From Bacteroidota bacterium (GTDB lineage Bacteria; Bacteroidota; Bacteroidia; Chitinophagales; Chitinophagaceae), in NCBI GenBank assembly GCA_023422835.1, contig JAFAGI010000004.1, positions 40,275 to 104,274 on the forward strand: a DNA stretch of 64,000 nucleotides. The letters run 5' to 3'. Below the pieces are notes generated by a model. That model saw nothing but the letters and a program-made list of their open reading frames with translations. It made no database searches and was not told where the DNA came from. The translations under genes and the position numbers were made by a program. Below, piece by piece: positions 18,106-28,321 of this stretch (position 1 is its first letter; every line of letters begins with the position of its first letter).

Positions 18106-18486
18106 ATGTCAGACGAAAAAAACCCGAACTTTTTTGCAGCCTATGCTGATGATATAAAATCCCAGGTAGAGGACCGGCTTTTGCTTTACCGGCTACAGGC
18201 TGTAAAGATTACCTCTAACCTATTGTCTAATATTTTAATGTTTTCGCTGGTAGCGCTATTCGGTTTTTTTGTGCTGGTTTTTTTAAGTGTTATGCTGGCC
18301 TTTTACCTCAGCGAGGTGCTCGATAGTTACTATTGGGGATTTGGTTGCGTGGCAGGTCTGTACATTCTGCTGCTTGTTATCTGCATCGTGTTTAAGAAGT
18401 CCTTGTTCGGCAAATTCATAATGGGAAATATTGCCAATATTATTTTTGATAAAACTGAAAAAAAAGATCCTGATGATGGAAAGTAA
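18106..18486 (+). CDS. Phage-holin-family (Holin-X-like) membrane protein
   Basis: The 126 residues show a short cytoplasmic start, two strongly hydrophobic segments (about 45-70, LFGFFVLVFLSVMLAFYL, and about 80-105, GLYILLLVICIVF) and a charged tail. This matches the chromosomal holin-like family found next to YtxH genes across Bacteroidota. Despite the family name there is no phage context here. It is the middle gene of the operon. Confidence 0.75.
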   Translation: MSDEKNPNFFAAYADDIKSQVEDRLLLYRLQAVKITSNLLSNILMFSLVALFGFFVLVFLSVMLAFYLSEVLDSYYWGFGCVAGLYILLLVICIVFKKSLFGKFIMGNIANIIFDKTEKKDPDDGK

Positions 18487-18967
18487 AATACAAAAAAACG
18501 CGGATGGTTCATGGGATCTGTCTGAAATAAATAATGTGGCAGATCTTGACAATGAAATTGCTTTTCTCAAGAATAAGGTGAATACCGGCTTCCAGAGAAT
18601 AAAATCCAATACGACCCAGATACCCAGGCAGGCCGTGAGGACTACGGTGGGCAAGGCCTTCCCTTTTCTGAACAAAAACGAAGAGGTGGCTGCCGGCACA
18701 GCGGGTGTTGCTACATCACTGCTGGGAGGCCTGGTTGGCATTATCCTCAACAAAGAAAAAGGCGCTACACCCAAAGCAAGGCTTGCTAATACTGCAAAAG
18801 GAATCGGCGTTACTGCTGCCATACAGGGAGGCATGTTCCTTTTTAACGTGATCAATAAATGGAACCAGCGAAGAAAGGCAAGAAAGGAAATGCATGAGCT
18901 GAAAGTAAAGACAGAAGTACTGAAATTACTCAAAGAAGACCTTGAGCAAAAAAAGAAGTCTAAATAA
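18473..18967 (+). CDS. Membrane-associated hypothetical protein (third gene of YtxH operon)
   Basis: The start at ATG 18473 (or the adjacent ATG 18476) overlaps the preceding stop by 14 bp, a sign of translational coupling; a TTG start further upstream would lie deep inside the previous gene. The protein has about 164 residues: a charged N-terminus (SKIQKNADGSWDLSEI), a central pair of weakly hydrophobic Gly/Ala segments (TSLLGGLVGIIL and GIGVTAAIQGGMFLFNVI) and a very basic C-terminal helix (KWNQRRKARKEMHELKVKT). No domain is recognised. The conserved gene order suggests a role with the two membrane partners. Confidence 0.7.
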   Translation: MMESKIQKNADGSWDLSEINNVADLDNEIAFLKNKVNTGFQRIKSNTTQIPRQAVRTTVGKAFPFLNKNEEVAAGTAGVATSLLGGLVGIILNKEKGATPKARLANTAKGIGVTAAIQGGMFLFNVINKWNQRRKARKEMHELKVKTEVLKLLKEDLEQKKKSK

Positions 18968-19010
18968 GTGAAAATCTGATTTTTACATACGCTCTCTCAA
19001 TATTTATGAA

Positions 19011-19018
19011 TACCTTTG
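19011..19018 (+). promoter_or_regulatory. -7 box (TACCTTTG) for tamB
   Basis: TACCTTTG is an exact TAnnTTTG match, predicting transcription from about 19025. This places the real tamB start codon downstream, at TTG 19034 or 19058. Confidence 0.5.
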
Positions 19019-19057
19019 CCTACAAGGTATTTTTTGTTTGTCCTAAAAAAATTCTAT

Positions 19058-22000
19058 TTGCAAAGAGGTCTCAAGATATTTTTGAAAACTATCGGTTGGA
19101 TTTTATTATCTGCCCTGATACTGATAGCCATTGCCTTTTTTGCCATTCAGGTTCCTGGTGTACAAAATTTCGCCAAGAATAAAGCAGTAAATTATTTAAA
19201 GAAAAAAACAGGAACCGAACTTTCCATCGGTTCTTTCCGTTTCAAACTTTTCAACAGCGTGGAACTCAACGAAGTGTATGTGGAAGACTTGCGTAAAGAT
19301 ACATTGCTGTATGCCAAAAAGCTTGAGGTGCACCTTAACATGCTTGACCTGCTGAAAAATGACGCCAATGTAAAGTCGCTTGAACTTACCAATGCCTATG
19401 TAAACATGAACCGCACGGCGCCGGATACTGTTTTTAATTTTCAATTTATTATTGATGCCTTTGCTCCTGCCGATAAGGTGGAGAAAGATTCTACAGTTGC
19501 AGATTTTGTTGCCAACATAAAAGCGCTGGATTTTAACAATACCCGGCTGAAATACAGGGATGATGTTGCCGGTTCTGAATTTGCCTTTAAGAGCGCCAAC
19601 CTCTCAACCGAACTGGAAAAATTTGACCTTAGAACACTTACCACCATCTTCGGCGACCTGAACCTAGAAGATGCACATGCCAGGATCCGACTATACAACC
19701 CTACTGTTTTTCTCAAGTCGGCCAATATTCTTGCTACGGGTACCAAAGAAACAAAAACCACCGGCCTGCCGCTTGGCGTGGGAGATATAAACTTTAAAAA
19801 GATCTCCGTAAACTTTGTAGATGAAGTGGCCAGCACAGACCTGGACTTCAGCCTGCGTACTTTGGTAGCTAAGCCAAAAGAAGTAGAACTTGATAAAATG
19901 CATTTTCATTTGAGCGATTTGATTCTTGACAGCTCTAAGATCATTATTGCGCGCGGCAAACCTGTACCCTCTACACGTAGGGAAGAGCCCACAGACGATA
20001 CGGCAAAAGTAACGCAGTGGAAATTTTTATTTGACAAGGTGGATGTTTCCAACACAAACTTCAGCTTTGATGATAAGACAAAACGCAGAACCAATAATGG
20101 CATAGACTATGCTCACCTGAACATCAAAGATTTTAATTTATTTGCCAGCCAAGTAGACCTGGCGCCTGTGGACTTTAAAGGAGTGATAGATTCGCTTTCT
20201 CTTAAAGAACAGAGCGGTCTTGTGTTACGTAATGCGCATACAAGGTTTGCTCACAATGATAAATTTACATCTCTCGGTAATCTTTTGTTGCAAACCAACA
20301 AATCCATTATCAGAGACTCTGTGCACCTGAGCTATAAATCATTGAATGACCTGGGGAAAAATCCAGGCAACGCTTACATCTATGCAAGGCTGCCAAACAA
20401 CCGCATAGCCGTGAGCGACATTCTGCTTTTCGCTCCTCAACTGAGGCCGCAGCTAGGCAACTACTCTAATTCGATCATCAGGTTAAATTCTACCCTCAAA
20501 GGTTACCTGCACAACCTGGATATTCCCACCCTGGAATTAAGTGGTATTGGCAATACAGAGATGAATATCTCCGGCGTAGTGCGCGGCCTGCCTGATTTTA
20601 CAAATGCTTATTTCGATCTGAAAATTAATAAACTGGCAACTACCAGGAACGATATTTTAAACTTCCTGCCTAAAGGCGCTATTCCACCCAATACAGTACG
20701 CATTCCCAACAACATCCGGGCAAACGGTTTTATCCGCGGCAATATGAGGGACTTTGCCACGCAGATGAACATCCTTACTACAAACGGTAATGCAAACATC
20801 ACAGCCAACCTCAATGAAAACGGGCGCTACAGCGCAAGCATAAGAACTAGCGGCCTTGATGTGGGGCACCTCTTCTACCAGGAAAAGAATGTAGGCCGGA
20901 TCACCGCCAATATCCGCGCCAACGGCTATGGATTAAATACCAAAAAATTTAACCTGGGAAACCTGTATAGCAAATTTTCCGGCAATGTCAGCAGCGCATA
21001 TGTGAAAGGTTACAACTACAACAACTTTACCATCAACGGCACACTCTCCAAAGGTATTGTACAATCCGTATCAGACATACGTGATGAGAACCTGGCATTC
21101 AACCTGGTATCAACCATTAACCTTAATTCCAAGTACCCTGCTGTGCAGGCCGAGCTGGTGCTTGATACGCTGAATGCCAAACAACTCGGTTTGATGAAAA
21201 CGGTGTTGAATGCTAAAATGAAAATGAAAGCTTCATTTACCAACACCAACCCCGACTACCTCAACGGGACTATGACCATCACAGACATGTTCTACAGAAC
21301 GGATTCTACCTCAGGCTATGCAGACAGCCTCGTGATCACAGCTATCAACCAGGGAGAATACAACCAGCTTTATGCATCGCTGGACAGCAGCGTGCGCATA
21401 AACTTGCGCGGCAATTACAAGCTTACGCAACTGCCCTCAGCATTGCAAGCTACCATTAATAAATATTACCGCCTGCCCGATTACCGCCCAAGCCCATTCT
21501 CCCCGCAGCAGCTTGAGCTGGACGGCATTATAATTCCCGACGCTACGCTGACAACAGCCATTCCCGCAATAGCAGGTTCTGATACGCTTACCTTCAGCGG
21601 CTCCTATGCATCTGCAAAAGATTTTATACAGTTCAATGCGCATAGCAATAAGATTGTTTTTAATGAAAACAATCTTGCCAATCTTGCTATAAACTTAAAC
21701 ACCGAAAACGACAGCATAAAGCTGGCCGCTAACGTTGACAACATCTCTACCGGCAATTTTAAGTTAAACAAAACCGGCATTACCGGCAGCCTTGCCAACA
21801 ACAACCTGGTGTTTAATGCTGCCACCAATGATGCGGAACAAAAACCCTGGTATGCAGTAGGCGGAACTGTAACTACAGATGGCAATGCTTACAAGCTTAG
21901 CCTAAATCTTGACGGGCTTATGCTGAACTACGATCAGTGGAATATATCGCCGGATAACTACCTGCGCTATAGCAAAACAGAAGGCGTACATGCACACAAT

Positions 22001-24133
22001 TTTACCATGAGTTCCGGTGAACAATCGCTGTCGCTTAACAGCGCAAACCCAGGTGTAAATGCTCCGCTGAATGCTACTTTCAAAAACTTCCATATAAGCA
22101 CGATCACCCAGCTTGCAAACCAGACTTCGCTGCCGCTCGAAGGTACTATCAACGGCACGGCCCAGGTAAGAGACCTGATGAAACAACCTTTGTTTGTTTC
22201 TGACCTGCGCATAGATAATCTGGCATATAATAAAGATACTATCGGCAACCTGGCCATTAATGTAGATAACAACAAGGCTTCCAATATTTACTCGGCAAAT
22301 ATTGTACTCTCCGGCAAAGGCAATGATGCATCTATCACCGGAGACTATTATGCTGCCACGCAAAGCCTTGATATGCTTGTGGATTTGAGAAGGCTAAACC
22401 TTGAAAGCCTGAAGTCATTCGGCGGCGAGCAAATCTCCGACATGGGCGGCTTTGCTACTGCCAGGCTGAAAATAGATGGAACAGTTACAAAGCCGGAAGT
22501 AAACGGAAATATCCATTTCGACACTGCCTATGTTGTTCCGTTTATGACGGGCGAAAGGCTTACCTTAAACAACCAGACCATTCATGCTACTCCACAGGGC
22601 TTCCGTTTTAATAAGTTCACACTGACAGACACACGCAACAGCGATCTTACCATTAACGGCTATGTAGCAACCAGTAACTACAAGGAATTTAATTTTGACC
22701 TGGACATCAATGCCGATGATTTCCTGGCTGTGAATGCAGAGGCTGCTGCAAAAAGATTATTGTTCGGCCAGTTAAATATAGATGCTTCCATGAAGTTAAT
22801 GGGCAATATTGAATCGCCGTACCTCAGGGGAAATGTACGTGTAAATGAGAACACTGATTTCAGCATGGTGCTGCCCGGCCGTGATCCGGAGATCGAAGAC
22901 AGGGAAGGTGTGGTTGTTTTCGTAAAAAAAGAAGACCAGCTCTCCTACCTTCAGGATCTGATCGCAAAAGATTCTGCAACCAACGCCACCGCGCTCAAAG
23001 GTCTGGACCTGTTTCTGAACGTAGAGACCGACACTGCCGCACAACTCTCGCTGGTAATAGATGAAAGAACCGGCGATGCACTCACACTCAAAGGTTTGGC
23101 AAGTATAGACTTCGGTATAGACCGCAGCGGTAAGATGAGCATGACGGGCAACTATGTACTTACCCATGGCTACTACAATTTATCCTTTGCCTTTATCAGA
23201 AAGAAATTTGAAATTTTACCCGGCAGCTCCATTGTATGGACAGGCGATCCTTTAACAGCAAATATTGATATTGATGCCTCACTGCCTGTGCAGGCTGCCG
23301 CTATTGACCTGATCGCTGCAGAGTCGGGTGGAAATGTAGATGCAAAATATAACCAGTTATTGCCGTTTGAAGTAATGCTCGACCTGAACGGTGAATTAAT
23401 GAAGCCCGTAATAAAATTTGATATTGTATTGCCCGAAGAGACTTCTGCACAATGGCCGCTGGTAGAAACCAAACTACAGGAAATAAGAGCCAACTCTTCT
23501 GAGATGAACAAACAGGTTTTTGCATTGATGCTGCTCGGCAGGTTCGTAGGCCCGAATCCGTTGCAAAGCGCCGGCGAGGCTATGAACATCGGCGCCATGG
23601 CCAAGCAGTCAGTAAGTAAACTGCTCACCCAGGAACTCAACAAGCTGGCCGACGGCCTAATCAAAGAAGTTGACCTGAACTTTGGTATCAATACCGGGCG
23701 CGACTACAGCACAGGCAAGGCTATTGACAGGACAGACCTTACCGTAGGCATTTCCAAACGCCTGCTCAACGACAGGCTCACCATTAATGTAGGCAGCAGC
23801 TTTGCACTCGGCGGCACGGCGGGCAACCAGGCGGCCACCAACATTGCAGGTGATGTATCTGTAGAATATAAACTTACTGATGATGGCAAATACCTCATCA
23901 GGGCCTACAGGAAAAATATTTATGAGGGTGTGATAGAAGGCCAGGTAGTACGTACGGGCGTTGCATTTGCCCTTACACTTGACTACGATCAATTCAGGGA
24001 AATATTTGAAAGGCCGGAGAATGCTAAATTCTACAGGAAGAAAAGAAAAGCCCAGCAGAAAGAATTAAGAAATAAAAAGACAGAAGCAGAATACCTGCTC
24101 AACGAAGAGAAGAAAGAAAAAATGATGGAGTAA
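19058..24133 (+). CDS. tamB: TamB-type translocation/assembly protein (AsmA-like)
   Basis: This giant protein (about 1,690 residues) has an N-terminal inner-membrane anchor (TIGWILLSALILIAIAFFAI), a very long repetitive beta-rich body typical of lipid-transfer bridge proteins, and a C-terminal TamB domain (about the last 400 residues, from TGNYVLTHGYYNLSFAFIRK to VGISKRLLNDRLTINVG). TamB spans the periplasm and works with a TamA-like barrel in outer-membrane protein or phospholipid delivery. No ATG starts the frame: TTG codons at 19016, 19034 and 19058 are possible. The promoter at 19011 excludes the first; I prefer 19058 because it directly precedes the anchor. The gene runs into tamL after 10 bp. 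Confidence 0.88.
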   Translation: MQRGLKIFLKTIGWILLSALILIAIAFFAIQVPGVQNFAKNKAVNYLKKKTGTELSIGSFRFKLFNSVELNEVYVEDLRKDTLLYAKKLEVHLNMLDLLKNDANVKSLELTNAYVNMNRTAPDTVFNFQFIIDAFAPADKVEKDSTVADFVANIKALDFNNTRLKYRDDVAGSEFAFKSANLSTELEKFDLRTLTTIFGDLNLEDAHARIRLYNPTVFLKSANILATGTKETKTTGLPLGVGDINFKKISVNFVDEVASTDLDFSLRTLVAKPKEVELDKMHFHLSDLILDSSKIIIARGKPVPSTRREEPTDDTAKVTQWKFLFDKVDVSNTNFSFDDKTKRRTNNGIDYAHLNIKDFNLFASQVDLAPVDFKGVIDSLSLKEQSGLVLRNAHTRFAHNDKFTSLGNLLLQTNKSIIRDSVHLSYKSLNDLGKNPGNAYIYARLPNNRIAVSDILLFAPQLRPQLGNYSNSIIRLNSTLKGYLHNLDIPTLELSGIGNTEMNISGVVRGLPDFTNAYFDLKINKLATTRNDILNFLPKGAIPPNTVRIPNNIRANGFIRGNMRDFATQMNILTTNGNANITANLNENGRYSASIRTSGLDVGHLFYQEKNVGRITANIRANGYGLNTKKFNLGNLYSKFSGNVSSAYVKGYNYNNFTINGTLSKGIVQSVSDIRDENLAFNLVSTINLNSKYPAVQAELVLDTLNAKQLGLMKTVLNAKMKMKASFTNTNPDYLNGTMTITDMFYRTDSTSGYADSLVITAINQGEYNQLYASLDSSVRINLRGNYKLTQLPSALQATINKYYRLPDYRPSPFSPQQLELDGIIIPDATLTTAIPAIAGSDTLTFSGSYASAKDFIQFNAHSNKIVFNENNLANLAINLNTENDSIKLAANVDNISTGNFKLNKTGITGSLANNNLVFNAATNDAEQKPWYAVGGTVTTDGNAYKLSLNLDGLMLNYDQWNISPDNYLRYSKTEGVHAHNFTMSSGEQSLSLNSANPGVNAPLNATFKNFHISTITQLANQTSLPLEGTINGTAQVRDLMKQPLFVSDLRIDNLAYNKDTIGNLAINVDNNKASNIYSANIVLSGKGNDASITGDYYAATQSLDMLVDLRRLNLESLKSFGGEQISDMGGFATARLKIDGTVTKPEVNGNIHFDTAYVVPFMTGERLTLNNQTIHATPQGFRFNKFTLTDTRNSDLTINGYVATSNYKEFNFDLDINADDFLAVNAEAAAKRLLFGQLNIDASMKLMGNIESPYLRGNVRVNENTDFSMVLPGRDPEIEDREGVVVFVKKEDQLSYLQDLIAKDSATNATALKGLDLFLNVETDTAAQLSLVIDERTGDALTLKGLASIDFGIDRSGKMSMTGNYVLTHGYYNLSFAFIRKKFEILPGSSIVWTGDPLTANIDIDASLPVQAAAIDLIAAESGGNVDAKYNQLLPFEVMLDLNGELMKPVIKFDIVLPEETSAQWPLVETKLQEIRANSSEMNKQVFALMLLGRFVGPNPLQSAGEAMNIGAMAKQSVSKLLTQELNKLADGLIKEVDLNFGINTGRDYSTGKAIDRTDLTVGISKRLLNDRLTINVGSSFALGGTAGNQAATNIAGDVSVEYKLTDDGKYLIRAYRKNIYEGVIEGQVVRTGVAFALTLDYDQFREIFERPENAKFYRKKRKAQQKELRNKKTEAEYLLNEEKKEKMME

Positions 24134-24143
24134 AAATAAACCC

Positions 24144-26477
24144 ATGAACAAATTATTCAACATACTTGTTTTACTTTCAGTAATTGCTTCACTCACCACT
24201 TCCTGCAGCGTTACCAAAAGCCTGAAACCGGGGCAGAAACTTTATATCGGCTCAGATGTTGATTTAAAAAGATATGACAGCTCAAAGATTGTGAACAAAG
24301 AGTTGCAGGAAGAGCTTAAAAGCCTTATCCGGCCGCGGCCTAATTCGCGCGTGCTGGGCGTGCCATACAAGCTGATGATATACAACGCCATCGGAGAACC
24401 TAAAAAGAAAGACGGCTTCTGGGCAAGAATGCGCAATAAATACGGTGAAGCACCGGTGGTAATCTCGGATGCTGCACTGGAAAAAAACCGGCAGATACTT
24501 GGCAACAGGCTGGAAAACAGGGGCTATTTTAAAAATACGGTGCTGCTGGATTCTGTAGTAAAGGATAAAAAGCTTAAAGCCAAATACACAGCACTCCTGG
24601 GAGAACAATATACATTCAGGGAATATAATTTTGAAAATGACTCGTCGCAGATAGGCAATGATATTAGAGATGTAGCCAAACGCATGCCAGAGCGCAGGAA
24701 AGGCAATGCCTACAGCCTGGAAACAATTACCCGCGACCGCGAGCGAATAGATGACAGGCTGAAACAGAGGGGATATTATTATTTCAATCCCGATTATTTA
24801 CTGGCTTTTGTAGACTCTACGGTAGGCAACCACCAGGTAGATGTTGATGTGAAAATAAAACCATCCACACCGGAAAAAGCTCTGCAGCAATACAGGATCC
24901 GGGACATCTATGTGTTTACCAATTATGATATAAAAACAGATACCACTTATTACATTGATGCTGCACGCCTCAACAGTATGAACAATACTGATACAGCACA
25001 GCATTTGCATATCATTGACCCTGAAAGGAATTTCAGGACCGTAGTATTTGACAGGACACTGGGCTTTAAACCGGGAGACCTGTACAACAGAAGCGCGCAC
25101 AGCCTTGCACTGAACAGGCTTACCAACCTCGGCACTTTTAAATTTGTACGGGCCAACTTCCAGGAGGTGGATACAGTTTCCACAGGCGGCAACTGGCTCA
25201 ATACCTTTTATTTTCTCACGCCTGCACAAAAAAAATCTATCCGTTTCGAAGTTTCGGGTTTTGTAAAATCAAACAACTCAAACGGCGCCGAGCTTTCGGT
25301 AAACTGGCGGCACAGGAATCTTTTGAAAGGTGCTGAAAAATTTACGGCAAGAGCTTACGGTAGCGTGGAGCAGCAGGTAATGAAAGGCATAAAAAACATC
25401 GGCACCCGCAAGATCGGTGGAGAAATGTCGCTGGAGATCCCGAGGCTGCTCGGCCGCTTCAGTTGGGATACATCCAATGCATTCCTGCCCAAGACACTCA
25501 TCAGCGCAGGCTATGAGCGTTTTATAAGAACCGACCAGTATAGTTTAAATTCTTTCAACGCCAATTATGCCTACATCTGGAAGCCAACGGTGAACAAGGA
25601 ACACAAGCTGGATGTGGTGAACTTTGTGTACGTGCGTCCGAGCAATATAGACAGCAATTTTCAGAAAAGACTGGATACCAGCGTGATACTGAGACGCAGC
25701 CTGGAGCAACAATTTATACTGGGTTCCATACACAACTTTACCTACAATACCCAGGCATTGCCCAACCGCAGAAGACACAATTTTTACCTGAATACCAACC
25801 TGGATGTGGCCGGCAATATTTTAGGATTAGCCACAGGCGCCAACATCCGAGAGGGCAAAGAAAAACAAATTTTTAAAACTCCTTTCTCGCAATACATCCG
25901 CGGTGAAGTAGATTTCAGGCACTACCTTCGTTTTTCAAACACGCTTAACCTTGCAAGCCGCGCCATTGTAGGTGCAGGCTATGCGTACGGCAACAGCTAT
26001 ACCTTACCCTTTGTAAAAAGCTTTTTTGCAGGCGGGCCTAACGATATCCGTGCATTCATGATACGCTCACTCGGTCCTGGATCTTACTACGCAGGCAATC
26101 CCAGGCTGAACAGAATTTACGTAGGAGACCAGCCCGGTGAAATGAAGATAGAATTCAACACAGAGATCAGGAAAAAATTTGCCAATATATTTGAGTTCGC
26201 ATTTTTTATAGATGCAGGAAATACCTGGTTGCTGCGCGAAGATACCACCAGGCCGGGCGGAAAAATTTCATCCAACTTCCTGAAAGAATTTGCTATCGGT
26301 GCAGGCCCGGGCATCAGGTTAGACCTCAGCATTCTTTTACTACGTCTCGATGTGGGTATCCCTGTAAGAGGCCCTGTGCACGGCGAAAACCGGTTCGACT
26401 GGCATTTTAAAAGAATGGAGTGGGAGTGGCTGAAGAACAACTGGGTATGGAATATTTCCATCGGCTACCCGTTTTAA
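24144..26477 (+). CDS. tamL: TamL, TamA-like outer-membrane lipoprotein
   Basis: The 777-residue lipoprotein (lipobox LTTSC, Cys21) belongs to the BamA superfamily. Periplasmic POTRA-like repeats occupy about 30-330 (LENRGYFKNTVLLDSV; LKQRGYYYFNPDYLL; LNRLTNLGTFKFVRANF). A C-terminal barrel runs about 380-777 with the surface-antigen strands, the lid-lock-like GGPNDIRAF and the final IGYPF. In Bacteroidota the TamA role is taken by this lipid-modified form, TamL, paired with TamB, exactly as the 10-bp spacing here shows. The lipid anchor distinguishes it from proteobacterial TamA. Confidence 0.88.
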   Translation: MNKLFNILVLLSVIASLTTSCSVTKSLKPGQKLYIGSDVDLKRYDSSKIVNKELQEELKSLIRPRPNSRVLGVPYKLMIYNAIGEPKKKDGFWARMRNKYGEAPVVISDAALEKNRQILGNRLENRGYFKNTVLLDSVVKDKKLKAKYTALLGEQYTFREYNFENDSSQIGNDIRDVAKRMPERRKGNAYSLETITRDRERIDDRLKQRGYYYFNPDYLLAFVDSTVGNHQVDVDVKIKPSTPEKALQQYRIRDIYVFTNYDIKTDTTYYIDAARLNSMNNTDTAQHLHIIDPERNFRTVVFDRTLGFKPGDLYNRSAHSLALNRLTNLGTFKFVRANFQEVDTVSTGGNWLNTFYFLTPAQKKSIRFEVSGFVKSNNSNGAELSVNWRHRNLLKGAEKFTARAYGSVEQQVMKGIKNIGTRKIGGEMSLEIPRLLGRFSWDTSNAFLPKTLISAGYERFIRTDQYSLNSFNANYAYIWKPTVNKEHKLDVVNFVYVRPSNIDSNFQKRLDTSVILRRSLEQQFILGSIHNFTYNTQALPNRRRHNFYLNTNLDVAGNILGLATGANIREGKEKQIFKTPFSQYIRGEVDFRHYLRFSNTLNLASRAIVGAGYAYGNSYTLPFVKSFFAGGPNDIRAFMIRSLGPGSYYAGNPRLNRIYVGDQPGEMKIEFNTEIRKKFANIFEFAFFIDAGNTWLLREDTTRPGGKISSNFLKEFAIGAGPGIRLDLSILLLRLDVGIPVRGPVHGENRFDWHFKRMEWEWLKNNWVWNISIGYPF

Positions 26478-26495
26478 GGCTGTTTCTCCTCAGGC

Positions 26496-27788
26496 TTATT
26501 CCAGGAACAATTCATCTGCATCTTCCAGCAGGCGCATGTCTACTGTATCTGAGCCCGCAATACCTTCTATTGATCCGCGGATGTGGGTAGCATTGAGCAG
26601 TACTTTTTCTAATTGTTTTTCGCGTTGTTTCCAGATCCGTTCCATGGCATCGCGCTCTTTCTGGATATTTATTTTCATGGCCATAAAGCCTTCGCGAATA
26701 GCTTTCCATTGCTGTACAAACTCATTGCCTGTAAGATAGTCGTAAAGCATTACCATCTTATCCCCCTTATTTTCCTGACTTTTGCGTGCATCTGCCACTT
26801 TCAGTATGCCGCTGCGCAGCAATAAAACCACGCTGCGCACTTCTGCAAACGTGCAGATATACACACCATCGCGCTCGCCGAAACGCTCCATATCTTTGGG
26901 TAAGACCTGTGTAACGATCAAACCAATATCAGCATTCAGGCTGCGCATGTCGGCTTTCAGTTTCTCTACCCATTCATTGGCAAACGCCTTGGTGCGCTTG
27001 CTTTCAAAAATAATTTTACCCGCTTCCTGGCCAAATTGGTTGCGCACAACCAGCACACAGTCTGCGCCTACAACTCCTTTGCCAATTTCTTCCACTCGGT
27101 CAAAGGGGAATGTAGTGCGTAATATTTCTTCCAGCTCCAGCTCCTGCACTTCGCCCTGTAATTGCATGCTGCCCTGCTCGGCCTTACGTTTCATTTCTTC
27201 AGCCAGTTTTTTCTGGTCTTCCAGCTGTTTTTTTAGTTCTTTTATCTGTAGGTTGTGCTGCTCGTCTTTCAGCGCGTTTTTTTCCAGTTCTTCTTTTTGC
27301 AACTGTTCTTTCAGCAGCTCGCGCTCCTGCAGCAACTGCCGCTGTACCAAGAGTTCCAGTTCTGCTTCTTTTATTTTTAAAGCTTTTTCTTTATGCAAAA
27401 AATCCAGCTCTTTCTTGCGCGATTCTTTCAGCTTTTCTTCCTGTTCCCTGGCTGTGACTTCCAGCATCTTTATTTTATGCTCATAGTCGGCAAAGAACTC
27501 TTTACGCAGTTCTTCACGCTGTTTTTCCTGTTGTTTAGTAAGCTCCTCTTTCAACATTTTTTCAAAAGATTCCTGTTGTTTTTCAGCCTGCTCTTTCAAT
27601 GCCTCTTCCATGTCGCGGTATGCTTTTTCCTTTTGCTTAAACTCTTCTTCTTTTCTTTGTTTAAACTTCATCATTTCCTCGCGGTAAGTTTGTTTTTCTT
27701 TTTCCAGCAGGTCCTTCACTTCATCTTTAAGTGCATCTTCTAGGGGAAATTCAAAAGCGCAGGTTGGACATTTTATTTTTTTAGGCAT
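26496..27788 (-). CDS. DUF2130 domain protein with long coiled coil
   Basis: Starting at ATG 27788 gives 430 residues; a TTG six codons earlier is unlikely. The N-terminus has a lone CPTC zinc-knuckle-like pair (KKIKCPTCAFEFPLED). A highly charged E/K/Q coiled coil covers about 20-215. The C-terminal DUF2130 domain (about 220-430) includes VGADCVLVV, AGKIIFESKRTKAF and WVEKLKADMRSLNADIGLIV. The ESKRTK segment resembles the ExK part of restriction-endonuclease-like folds, and nuclease activity has been suggested for related families, but this is inference. It is convergent with tamL. Confidence 0.8.
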   Translation of the reverse strand: MPKKIKCPTCAFEFPLEDALKDEVKDLLEKEKQTYREEMMKFKQRKEEEFKQKEKAYRDMEEALKEQAEKQQESFEKMLKEELTKQQEKQREELRKEFFADYEHKIKMLEVTAREQEEKLKESRKKELDFLHKEKALKIKEAELELLVQRQLLQERELLKEQLQKEELEKNALKDEQHNLQIKELKKQLEDQKKLAEEMKRKAEQGSMQLQGEVQELELEEILRTTFPFDRVEEIGKGVVGADCVLVVRNQFGQEAGKIIFESKRTKAFANEWVEKLKADMRSLNADIGLIVTQVLPKDMERFGERDGVYICTFAEVRSVVLLLRSGILKVADARKSQENKGDKMVMLYDYLTGNEFVQQWKAIREGFMAMKINIQKERDAMERIWKQREKQLEKVLLNATHIRGSIEGIAGSDTVDMRLLEDADELFLE

Positions 27789-28113
27789 AACTTTTCTTTG
27801 CTGCAAATTAAATCAATTTTTGCTAAATAAATTAGCGAGCTGGGCGGGTGCGGTATTTTATTTTTCTTTATAAAATTGAATGGTTGGTTGTATTTTTTTG
27901 TTAATCACCTTTTTACCATATGCTAATGTGGTTATATTGCATATGCTTATTAAAGAAAAACTATAAAAAATTTCTCGGGAGAAGCTTACCAAAAAGCTAC
28001 TCTCCTATATGTTTCAATTAAACGCTTGTTTGTGAATCGTAAGTATACTGCATATACAAGTATGATTATTTGGCACATCCCGATAACTACGGGAGTCATT
28101 AAAAACATAAATA

Positions 28114-28191
28114 CACATAAAATCATCATACAGTATTAAGTATCCTATACCAGCCGGCATATGCGTATTCAATCAAAAAAAAGGATTTGTG
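28114..28191 (+). repeat. Dispersed palindromic-ended repeat, degenerate copy 3
   Basis: It begins CACATAAAATCATCATA, carries CTATACCAGCCGG where others have CTATACCAACCGG, and fades out around GGATTTGTG. It is a decayed member of the family. Confidence 0.55.
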
Positions 28192-28214
28192 AGAACTGGA
28201 AAAATAAATATACA

Positions 28215-28296
28215 CACATGAAATAACCATAAAGATTAAGAATCTATACCAACCGGGAATGATAATAGAGAATTAAGGTTTTGGTTATTCCGTGTG
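28215..28296 (+). repeat. Dispersed palindromic-ended repeat, copy 4 (82 bp)
   Basis: It begins CACATGAAATAACC and ends GGTTATTCCGTGTG, an inverted pair. The first 40 bases are identical to the minus-strand reading of 928-967. Confidence 0.85.
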
Positions 28297-28321
28297 GGAA
28301 ACAGAAAAAATTAAAAATTAC

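Noticed and set aside
18106-18486. Prophage suspected from the holin-family gene
   Set aside because: No other phage gene, integrase or attachment site is nearby; the gene sits in a typical chromosomal YtxH operon.
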